A program made the position numbers and the translations under genes. From assembly GCA_039111535.1 (NCBI GenBank), contig JBCCIM010000038.1:1-37707 (forward strand): DNA of 37,707 nucleotides, in the 5' to 3' direction. Positions 8,215 through 15,570 of the stretch are shown here, piece by piece; the stretch's first letter is position 1, and the number at the start of each line of letters is the position of its first letter. The notes below the pieces were generated by a model. It worked only from the letters and a program-made list of their open reading frames with translations, searched no databases and was not told the origin of the DNA. The stretch comes from Bacteroidota bacterium (GTDB taxonomy: Bacteria; Bacteroidota; Rhodothermia; Rhodothermales; JAHQVL01).

Positions 8215-9705
8215 ATGAGTCTGGCGAAAGAAGCGCAACAGGAACGATTGCGCTACATCACACGACGCCATTTTTTACGGAATTGCACAACAGGGCTGGG
8301 TGCAGCTGCACTCAGTTCGATGTTGGGCGGTTCGTTGATGGGATGTGGTCCTGCAGCTACGCCTGTTGCAGCTGCCGGCCGAAATACCCCCCTGGGCGTA
8401 TTACCCGCTCATTTCCCGGCCAGGGCAAAGCATGTGATTTTCCTCCACATGGCCGGTGCACCTTCTCAGCTTGAGCTGTTCGACTACAAGCCGGATTTGG
8501 CAAAACTACACGGACAACAGTGTCCTGAGTCGTTGCTGGAAGGCAAGCGGTTTGCATTTATCAAGGGCGTACCGAAAATGCTGGGGCCACAGGCAACGTT
8601 CAAGCAGCACGGTGAGTCGGGTGCGTGGATTTCGAATCGGTTGCCACACCTGGCAACCCAGGCTGACAAACTGACTTTCCTGAAAGCGCTGCATACGGAT
8701 GAATTTAACCACGCGCCGGCGCAGCTCTTGTTACACTCTGGTTCGCCACGCCTCGGCCGTCCAAGTATGGGGTCATGGGTGTGCTATGGGTTGGGGACGG
8801 AAAATGAAAACCTGCCTGGCTTTGTGGTGCTCGTGTCTGGGGAAAATGAACCAAGTGCTGGCAAAAGTGCCTGGGGTAGCGGATTTCTACCGACGGTATA
8901 TCAGGGTGTGCAATGCCGTTCGGAAGGGGATCCGGTATTGTACCTATCTGATCCTAATGGCATGAGTCGCGACCTGCGCCGGCAATCTATCAGTACCATC
9001 AATAAAATTAACGAAATCCAGCACGCTGATGTAGGAGACCCTGAAATACTGTCGCGGATAGCCCAGTACGAAATGGCGTTCAAAATGCAAATGTCTGTGC
9101 CTGAAGCCATGGATTTTTCAACAGAACCTGACTACATCCACACCATGTATGGTACCGAGCCGGGGAAATCCTCGTATGCAAACAATTGCCTGCTTGCCCG
9201 GAGACTGGTTGAACGTGGGGTGCGCTTTGTGCAGCTTTTCCATTGGGGATGGGATGCACACGGTGCCGGGAAAGATGAAGGGCTCCTGCATGGTTTTGTA
9301 CAGCGCTGCCAAGAAACAGACCAGGCGACCACGGCTTTGCTTACCGACCTCGAACAACGCGGATTACTTGAAGACACTATCATTGTTTGGGGGGGCGAAT
9401 TTGGACGGACACCGATGCTGGAAAACCGCACGGGTACCGACAACCCTTATGTGGGACGCGACCATCAAGGCGATGCATTTACGATGTGGATGGCCGGCGG
9501 CGGGTTAAAAGCCGGCTATACGCACGGTGAAACCGATGAAATTGGCTACTCCGGTGTAAGCGGACGCGCGCACGTACACGACTTGCAAGCAACCATCTTA
9601 CATCAATTAGGCATGGACCACGAACAACTAACTTACCACTTTCAAGGCCGAGATTTCCGGCTCACCGATGTAAGCGGAAAAGTTATAAATGAAATCATTG
9701 CTTGA
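8215..9705 (+). CDS. DUF1501 protein, Tat-exported, sulfatase-like fold
   Basis: A 496-residue DUF1501 protein, distantly related to the alkaline phosphatase/sulfatase superfamily. The N-terminus TRRHFLRNCTTGLGAAALSS is a twin-arginine signal; MGC near residue 43 could be a lipobox, making it a Tat lipoprotein. Family blocks follow: KHVIFLHMAGAPSQLELFDYKP (about 63-85), RRLVERGVRFVQLFHWGWDAHG (about 325-345), TIIVWGGEFGRTPMLENRTGTDN (about 390-412), GRDHQGDAFTMWMAGGGLKAGYTHGETDE and LHQLGMDHEQLTYHFQGRDFRLTDV at the C-terminus. A good Shine-Dalgarno (AGGAAACAGC before ATG) sets the start. It pairs with the DUF1549/DUF1553 gene upstream and is followed by an amidohydrolase 19 nt later, so all three probably share a transcript. 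Biochemical role unknown. Confidence 0.88.
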   Translation: MSLAKEAQQERLRYITRRHFLRNCTTGLGAAALSSMLGGSLMGCGPAATPVAAAGRNTPLGVLPAHFPARAKHVIFLHMAGAPSQLELFDYKPDLAKLHGQQCPESLLEGKRFAFIKGVPKMLGPQATFKQHGESGAWISNRLPHLATQADKLTFLKALHTDEFNHAPAQLLLHSGSPRLGRPSMGSWVCYGLGTENENLPGFVVLVSGENEPSAGKSAWGSGFLPTVYQGVQCRSEGDPVLYLSDPNGMSRDLRRQSISTINKINEIQHADVGDPEILSRIAQYEMAFKMQMSVPEAMDFSTEPDYIHTMYGTEPGKSSYANNCLLARRLVERGVRFVQLFHWGWDAHGAGKDEGLLHGFVQRCQETDQATTALLTDLEQRGLLEDTIIVWGGEFGRTPMLENRTGTDNPYVGRDHQGDAFTMWMAGGGLKAGYTHGETDEIGYSGVSGRAHVHDLQATILHQLGMDHEQLTYHFQGRDFRLTDVSGKVINEIIA

Positions 9706-9724
9706 GAAAAAACGAGGTTAAACC

Positions 9725-11065
9725 ATGAGACTGCCCCTGTTAATTGCTCTAATGGCGCTTTTTACCGGATGCAGCGCAGAGAAATCTGCCATGAAAGAGG
9801 CATTGGATAACGGTGAGGTTTATGCATTTAAAAATGTTCACGTGGTTCCGATGGACGCGGAACGTATAATGGAAAATCAGACGGTGCTGGTGGTTGGTGA
9901 TCGTATTCATTCCATTTCAGATGCGGCATCGGCCAAAATCCCTGATGGTGCGCAAACCATCGCCGGCGATGGCAAATACCTCATGCCCGGACTTGCCGAG
10001 ATGCATGGTCATATCCCCCCGCCTAACCAGTCAGATGCATACATTGCATCCGTCTTGTTTATGTACGTTGCTAATGGCATAACAACAGTGCGGGGGATGC
10101 TCGGCCATGACGGGCAACTCGCTATCAAAGCCCGCGCAAATGCCAGCGAAATCATTTCCCCAACCCTGTATCTGGCCGGCCCAAGTTTTAATGGGGGATC
10201 TGTCAACTCGCCCGAAGAAGCTGTCGAGAAAGTGAAGCTTCAGAAAGCGGAAGGATGGGATCTGCTCAAAGTGCACCCGGGCCTCACCCGTGAAGAATTT
10301 GATGCCATGGCAGAGACCGCCAACGAACTCGACATTCGCTTCGGCGGCCACGTGCCGGCTGAGGTTGGGCTGGCACACGCAATAGCAATGGGACAGGAGA
10401 CCTTCGACCATTTGGATGGCTATGCGATTCACGTAGACGGTACCAATAAGCCGGCATCCGATGAAGCCATTGCTGAAGTAGTAAAGCTTACTGTTGATTC
10501 TGGGGCGTGGGTTGTACCCACAATGGTGCTATGGGAGCACCTGTATGGGGTTACACCGATGGAAGCAGTGAGTGACTTGCCAGAACTAAAATATATGCCC
10601 CGGCAAATCGTCGCCAGTTGGATGAACTCCCACCGGAGCCGGCTCGCGAACCCCGGCCTGGATCTTGTTACATCCGGTCACCGGATTGAAAATCGTAACA
10701 GGATTCTGCGCGCCCTAAATGAAGGGGGTGCCCGTATTTTAATGGGTACAGATGCGCCGCAACAGTTCAGTGTGCCAGGCTTTTCAATCCACATCGAGTT
10801 GGCGCGGATGGCGGATGCCGGGATGTCACCCTTTGAGATTTTTCGAACCGGTTCAGTTTACGTGGGTGACTATTTCAAAGAACAGGATACGTTTGGTCTT
10901 GTGGCCGCAGGACATCGGGCTGATCTGGTGTTGCTGGATAAGAACCCCCTTGAAAACGTAGGCAATTTGAAGGCGCCAGCCGGCGTTATGACGCGAGGTA
11001 GATGGCTCTCTGCAGAAGACATTGAAGCTGAACTCTCAAGCATCGCCGCACGTGTTCGCGGTTAA
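9725..11065 (+). CDS. Amidohydrolase-family lipoprotein (imidazolonepropionase-like)
   Basis: A 446-residue metal-dependent hydrolase of the amidohydrolase superfamily, exported as a lipoprotein (LMALFTGC, Cys16). Metal ligands expected for the family are visible: GLAEMHGH (HxH at strand 1), a Lys in WDLLKVHPGL, FGGHVP, FDHLDGY and the strand-8 Asp in ILMGTDAP. The C-terminal beta-sandwich region carries ADLVLLDKNPLENVGN, typical of the group. Natural substrates are unknown; close relatives include dipeptidases and lactonase-like enzymes. CGAGG lies 11 nt before the ATG. It ends the plus-strand run starting with the DUF1549/DUF1553 gene, so it may act on a product released by that module, though this is inference. 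Confidence 0.85.
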   Translation: MRLPLLIALMALFTGCSAEKSAMKEALDNGEVYAFKNVHVVPMDAERIMENQTVLVVGDRIHSISDAASAKIPDGAQTIAGDGKYLMPGLAEMHGHIPPPNQSDAYIASVLFMYVANGITTVRGMLGHDGQLAIKARANASEIISPTLYLAGPSFNGGSVNSPEEAVEKVKLQKAEGWDLLKVHPGLTREEFDAMAETANELDIRFGGHVPAEVGLAHAIAMGQETFDHLDGYAIHVDGTNKPASDEAIAEVVKLTVDSGAWVVPTMVLWEHLYGVTPMEAVSDLPELKYMPRQIVASWMNSHRSRLANPGLDLVTSGHRIENRNRILRALNEGGARILMGTDAPQQFSVPGFSIHIELARMADAGMSPFEIFRTGSVYVGDYFKEQDTFGLVAAGHRADLVLLDKNPLENVGNLKAPAGVMTRGRWLSAEDIEAELSSIAARVRG

Positions 11066-11429
11066 GCCTGATTATAATCTTTCAGCAAACGGCCTTTTCT
11101 GGTAAGAACCGGGTAGTATACATTCTGCCTGGTTCTGCCAGAAATTATTGATCTAAATACTGCAAGCTGTCTCCAAAAAGAGGGCATTTAAATATCCGGT
11201 TACGGTACGTATCCTACGCCCATATCTCTGTCATTGTAATTATAACAGCTTTAGTCGATATAATATAAAAGTGTGCTGTCATGCCAGACATTATGCACAG
11301 GGAAAGCCAGCGCGCGTTGCTACTGGTTGCCTTTTTTGCTCATGACCAGCACGGCATCGCATAATAGTTTTTTATCCGTATTGATTGTAGCCCCGTAAGG
11401 GGTACGTATCGCATCACATTACTGATAGC
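11066..11429. other. Intergenic region, no gene seen
   Basis: No convincing coding frame. AGAACCGGG (11105-11113) can pair with CCTGGTTCT (11128-11136), nine pairs including one G-T wobble, a possible weak terminator after the amidohydrolase, without a T-tract. CCCC-gtaa-GGGG (11391-11402) is a compact hairpin just before the next gene. TTGCTC about 18 nt before CATAAT (near 11338-11365) could be a promoter for the gene at 11430; this is a weak match. Confidence 0.3.
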
Positions 11430-11981
11430 GTGAGCATTTCTGAGTCATCCACACAACAGGAATTTATAAACAACCCGAATTGTAGCGTATCGGTCGACGA
11501 ACGTGGTGATTTACTTTGTGCCACTTCAGGCCGATTTGTAACAATTGTATTGTTTGTTGTGGGCATGCTGTTCATTTATGCCAGCATCGTAATTATCGGT
11601 TGGGAGTTGCCAAGTGGGAGAATACACTCCTCCACCCTGTTGTCTGGCACCTTTGTTTTTCTATTGGGCATTCTGTGTCAGTGGCGTAGTTATCGCCGGC
11701 AAAAGGAGATGGGTAACTTTGAGATTAGCGTGTCTGCGCAAGTAATACGAAAGCAGGGAAAGCAAACTGGATATCCTTTTGACTATATCACGCGATTAAG
11801 AATAACTAGAAACTGGACAGCAATGGCCCGTATTCAGCATATACTGCCTATTCCCGTTTGGCTGTTTATACATTTCAAAAACGGTCATAGAATCAGGGTA
11901 GCAACGGGTCGGCGAGATGAAGTGATGGAATTACTAAAGTGGATGCGGGCCGCCGACATACCGTGTGTTGATTGGGTGTAA
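11430..11981 (+). CDS. Small two-TM membrane protein, PH-like C-terminal region
   Basis: An unrecognised 183-residue protein. Residues about 30-55 (FVTIVLFVVGMLFIYASIVIIGW) and 66-85 (STLLSGTFVFLLGILCQW) are hydrophobic and predicted to cross the membrane as a hairpin, so both ends should be cytoplasmic. The C-terminal 90 residues alternate beta-like segments (EISVSAQVIRKQGKQTGYPF, IPVWLFIHFKNGHRIRVATG) and end in a helix, EVMELLKWMRAADIP, a pattern seen in bacterial PH-like domains; this is by eye only. The start is GTG at 11430, the first plausible start after an in-frame stop at 11388, with no good ribosome site. The HEPN gene starts 38 nt downstream on the same strand, so it may be the membrane part of that operon. 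Confidence 0.6.
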   Translation: MSISESSTQQEFINNPNCSVSVDERGDLLCATSGRFVTIVLFVVGMLFIYASIVIIGWELPSGRIHSSTLLSGTFVFLLGILCQWRSYRRQKEMGNFEISVSAQVIRKQGKQTGYPFDYITRLRITRNWTAMARIQHILPIPVWLFIHFKNGHRIRVATGRRDEVMELLKWMRAADIPCVDWV

Positions 11982-12019
11982 TAGATGTAGTGCTCATTAA
12001 GCACGCGTAGGTAAATACC

Positions 12020-13003
12020 ATGCATGTACAATGGTTTGCACATTTACCCGGTGTACAGCTTGCACCCGGACGGTCGTCATATGAAGTGATTGATGGTCGG
12101 GTGACTTACCTGTATTTTGGTGAGTGGTGTGAACTCGACCCCTCATTTCCTGAGAGCGAAGACAAGTTTAACGATGCACGCCCGGTGTTTTACATCGGCG
12201 AAGCTGAACTGGAAGGCGACCTCAAAAGCGTCCTTAAACAGGTGGGTGAGCGGCTTGGCCGTTTTTATCTTGCCTTGCTGCTTGATGCGCGCGTGCCGCT
12301 GATCCCTGATCCCCAGCTTTCTGTGCACTACGTGCGGGTGAATTTAAAAGCCGGCGTGGCCACGTATCGTCTCGTTGGGCCTTTTGAACGCGAATGGATA
12401 TTGTACGGCAATCGAACGGACTACGAGTTTGACGAAGTGGCATTTCAAGCACTACAGGTAGCTTACGACCTTTTGCCGGCCCAGGGGGCATTGCACGAGG
12501 CCGGATATTTTCCTGGTGTTGAAGCCGGCCTGGAAACCCTCATTCGAACAGCTCGCCCGGACGCCTGGTGGGACCAGCAGAGCGTGCATCATGTGAACGA
12601 CTTTATTCACTGCACGTCTGCCCTTGAGAACCTATTGGTGCTGGATTCTGCTGAGGAGCAGGCACCTGATCCCGTTGCTGCTTTTGGCCAGCACGCCGCT
12701 GCCCTTGTCAGCCCTACCCACAGCGGCGTTGCAGGGTTGGCACAGTCGTATGCCGGCCTTTATCGGCTTCGCACAAACTTGCTCCATGGCCAGATGACGA
12801 TGGCAGACCTGAGCAGTGGAGACCAGCAAGCTTTACGACTCGGGAGGATGTTGTTACGGGAGGTTTTACTCAAAGCACTGGCATTGAATGTTGGGCGGTC
12901 TGGTTCGGAGACCCTTGCCGGTTTGCTAAAACGCGCGTATGAAGATGGCACATATCACGAGATACTGCACGAACAACTTCGGCAAGCTGAGGTGATGGCA
13001 TGA
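12020..13003 (+). CDS. Apea-type HEPN-domain protein, active-site motif intact
   Basis: A 327-residue protein of unknown role. The first 180 residues are a mixed alpha/beta region with no family I recognise. Residues about 190-320 match the all-helical Apea-like HEPN pattern. HCTSALENLLVLDS (198-210) fits the conserved LE.L helix, GQHAAALVSP follows, and LYRLRTNLLHGQ (248-258) carries Arg251 and His256 as the HEPN RNase signature R-x4-H followed by Gly. HEPN domains with this motif usually act as RNases in toxin-antitoxin, abortive infection and CRISPR-linked systems (family knowledge). The ATG at 12020 is preceded by AGGT at eight bases. The stop overlaps the next start by four bases (ATGA), implying translational coupling. 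The RNase role is inferred from the motif. Confidence 0.72.
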   Translation: MHVQWFAHLPGVQLAPGRSSYEVIDGRVTYLYFGEWCELDPSFPESEDKFNDARPVFYIGEAELEGDLKSVLKQVGERLGRFYLALLLDARVPLIPDPQLSVHYVRVNLKAGVATYRLVGPFEREWILYGNRTDYEFDEVAFQALQVAYDLLPAQGALHEAGYFPGVEAGLETLIRTARPDAWWDQQSVHHVNDFIHCTSALENLLVLDSAEEQAPDPVAAFGQHAAALVSPTHSGVAGLAQSYAGLYRLRTNLLHGQMTMADLSSGDQQALRLGRMLLREVLLKALALNVGRSGSETLAGLLKRAYEDGTYHEILHEQLRQAEVMA

Positions 13004-14118
13004 CGCAGCGGCCTCCCAACATATTGTATGGCTATTTCCCCCTTTGGGGCGCCAAAATGGATAGCCAGGATGTAGGTATGATTGGCGGGACAGTCCGTGT
13101 AATGATTCCTTACAAGGAGGAGTGGCGATTATTGCAGAAGTCGGAGGCCTGGCTGGAGCGATTTCAGCAAGTACTCGATAATTTTGGAGAGGAAGATGCA
13201 CCACTGATGGGGCCGGAACCACCGCCCTGCCTGGTACTTGCAATGCCCCTGGTGTCTGATGAGCCTTTTATCGAAGGTGTCGAGCGGTTGAAAGATGACA
13301 TGATCGAACACGCGCGCAATGCAATCCTTGCGTTGCGATTGTTCAAGCCAGGATGGTTTATTGATCCTGAAATGGCAGAATGTGCGTTTGTGCAAAAGCC
13401 CAGCATTATTCGCTTGCCTGGTCCCTATCGTCAGGTATTTATGGAGTCGGTGCCAGAAGGATTACCGTCGCCATATCCGCTACGGTTGAATGAGCTATCT
13501 TCGCACAAAGGCGCACCGTCTGCATTGTCAAGCTTGTGGAATCTCATTGAGCAATACAACCACATCGCTCACCATACGACAGCTGATATAGCGATAGAGA
13601 ATTTTAACCAGTCGTATGGTTTTCAGTTGAAAGGAACGCAGCGCGCAGCATTTCTTTTTACCGCGCTTGATACCCTGCTGGGCGGAATTAATGCGGCGAA
13701 AATAGGCCGTCTCAAACTCAATAGTCCTTTTCGGGAGCGTGTTTATGCCGCTCTGGATGCTGTAGCCGGTGCCTGGCAAGGCTCAGATGCCACGCCAACG
13801 GAACTGGCGCAATGGATCAACACCGCAGGCCGCCGTATGCAGCATATCATTGCGCGTAACGGTGCGCAGGAAATTGCAGTTGAGGCAGATGGCGGATGGG
13901 CATACATGCAAATGATTGTGCGCGTGTTACTCCGGCAATACATAGAATTCAGCGTACGTTGGTTCAAAAACCCCAACGCAATCCAAAAACGCCTCGGGCT
14001 ACCTGCCGACGTACCGCCGGTTATTGGGTATAACCTCGCCCTTGAACTCAAAACTAAACAGCGGGCCAATCTGGACGATTTGCTTGGCTTTGATATTTCC
14101 CGCCTGTACACCGAATAA
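13000..14118 (+). CDS. HEPN-related partner protein with degenerate motif
   Basis: A 372-residue protein overlapping the upstream HEPN gene by four bases. The N-terminal 170 residues are unrecognised. From about 205 to 330 the helix layout resembles the Apea-HEPN fold of its neighbour: RAAFLFTALDTLLGG (215-229) corresponds to the LE.L helix, and AGRRMQHIIARNGAQEI (276-292) sits where the R-x4-H motif should be. That motif is not intact: Arg278/Arg279 are followed by His282, three or four residues too early. MQMIVRVLLRQYIEFSVRWF then matches the last helix. It may be a non-catalytic partner, inhibitor or targeting subunit for the first protein. This homology is judged by eye; the protein could be unrelated to HEPN. 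Confidence 0.6.
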   Translation: MTQRPPNILYGYFPLWGAKMDSQDVGMIGGTVRVMIPYKEEWRLLQKSEAWLERFQQVLDNFGEEDAPLMGPEPPPCLVLAMPLVSDEPFIEGVERLKDDMIEHARNAILALRLFKPGWFIDPEMAECAFVQKPSIIRLPGPYRQVFMESVPEGLPSPYPLRLNELSSHKGAPSALSSLWNLIEQYNHIAHHTTADIAIENFNQSYGFQLKGTQRAAFLFTALDTLLGGINAAKIGRLKLNSPFRERVYAALDAVAGAWQGSDATPTELAQWINTAGRRMQHIIARNGAQEIAVEADGGWAYMQMIVRVLLRQYIEFSVRWFKNPNAIQKRLGLPADVPPVIGYNLALELKTKQRANLDDLLGFDISRLYTE

Positions 14119-14123
14119 TTGAC

Positions 14124-15542
14124 TCAAGCAAACAGTTCAAGCAAGGGTTCGCCCTGCCCATCAGGTGTTGTATACACGGGCCGGCCCTCTACCTCGTAGT
14201 TGGTCTCCGGGGGAATGCCCAACGCGTGATAGAGCGTCTGGTGAATGTTTTCGATGTAGATAGGTGCACCAATGGTTTTGCATGGACGTTCCGCAGCCGT
14301 TTCACCAAAAGCAAACCCTTGTTTGATACCCCCGCCAAACATGAGCATTGAGCATCCATCCGTAAAGTGCCGGTGCATCCCGTAGTTTTTCATGCTTTCC
14401 AGCTTGTCGGGTACGGGCACCTGATCTCGTACGTGTTTACCTGGCCGGCCTTCCTGGATCATGTCGCGGCTGAACTCACTTGCCAGGATTATGAGTGTCC
14501 GATCCAGATGGCCACTGGCTTCGAGGTCGCGAACCAATTGCGCGATGGGCCTGTCGATCAGTGCTTTCATCCCAGCAAGGCGCGTGTGCCCATTTTCGTG
14601 GGTATCCCAGCCAATAAATGGTTCATATTCCGTAGTAACGCTGATAAACCGGGCCCCCTCCTGTACGAGGCGTTTGGCAAGCAGGCACCCTAACCCAAAT
14701 CTGCCTGTGTTGTAGGTGTTGAAACTGTCTTCGGGTTCCTGTTGCAGATCAAAAGCACGCGCCTCGGGGGAATGGAGCAGCCGGTATGCTTGCTCCATGG
14801 AATTTAATAAAGACTCTTTTTGGTAGTCACTTCCGCGCTCACCCATTGGGCTTTTCTTGACCAGCTCTCGGTACAATTGATTGCGGCGTTCAAACCTGTT
14901 AATGTCCATCCCGATGGGAGGGCGCACACTGTCAAGTCCGCTTGAAGGATCGGGGATGAGGAAGGGGCCATATTCGCTGCCGAGGAAGCCAGCAGTATGG
15001 AAGGCCTTGAGTTCTTCCGATTCACCTACCGTAAACCGTTGCCCGATGTTGATGAAAGGCGGTATTGCTGGATTCACCGGCCCCAGTTCGCGTGCGATCC
15101 AGGAGCCAATATGCGGTAGTTGCACCGATTGTGGCGGTTCATAACACGTGTGCCAGTGGTACTGATGGCGTGAATGCAAAATAAAACCAAGGTCAGCGGC
15201 CCTGTAATTTCTGATCACGGTCCCGCGATCCATGACGGATCCGATTTCCTGCAAGCCTTCGGAAAACGAAATACCATCAACAACTGTGGGGTGCGAGGGG
15301 AAGGTGCTTAGAATCCGCTGGGCTTCGATCCCTTTTTCGAATGGCGTATAAGCTTTGGGATCAAACGTTTCTGTATGCGCCATGCCACCCGCCATCCACA
15401 GCAGAATGACGGCGTCTGCAGAAGCTGGGCGTGCAACTGCAGCGTTGCATCCACTCAAAAACGTTGCAGCAGGTAGGCTGACGGCCATTGCCGCAGCGCT
15501 GGCTGCCTGCATCTGCTTTATAAACTCGCGTCGTGTTCGCAT
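14124..15542 (-). CDS. DUF1501 protein, Tat lipoprotein, second copy
   Basis: A second, divergent DUF1501 protein (472 residues) on the minus strand. RTRREFIKQM is a twin-arginine motif, and LSGC near residue 32 is a good lipobox, so a Tat-exported lipoprotein is likely. Family blocks include AVILLWMAGGMAHTETFDPK (about 44-63), LAKRLVQEGARFISVTTEYEPFIGWDTHENGH, LDRTLIILASEFSRDMI and a C-terminal IHQTLYHALGIPPETNYEVEGRPVY. It ends only five bases from the stop of the HEPN-partner gene on the other strand (tail to tail). It follows the 951-residue cytochrome/DUF1553 gene by 28 nt, repeating the pairing seen at 5745-9705. The sequence differs much from the first copy, so this is not a recent duplication. 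Role unknown. Confidence 0.87.
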   Translation of the reverse strand: MRTRREFIKQMQAASAAAMAVSLPAATFLSGCNAAVARPASADAVILLWMAGGMAHTETFDPKAYTPFEKGIEAQRILSTFPSHPTVVDGISFSEGLQEIGSVMDRGTVIRNYRAADLGFILHSRHQYHWHTCYEPPQSVQLPHIGSWIARELGPVNPAIPPFINIGQRFTVGESEELKAFHTAGFLGSEYGPFLIPDPSSGLDSVRPPIGMDINRFERRNQLYRELVKKSPMGERGSDYQKESLLNSMEQAYRLLHSPEARAFDLQQEPEDSFNTYNTGRFGLGCLLAKRLVQEGARFISVTTEYEPFIGWDTHENGHTRLAGMKALIDRPIAQLVRDLEASGHLDRTLIILASEFSRDMIQEGRPGKHVRDQVPVPDKLESMKNYGMHRHFTDGCSMLMFGGGIKQGFAFGETAAERPCKTIGAPIYIENIHQTLYHALGIPPETNYEVEGRPVYTTPDGQGEPLLELFA

Positions 15543-15570
15543 GGTTGTGAACGGTAGGATGGAAGTAGGA

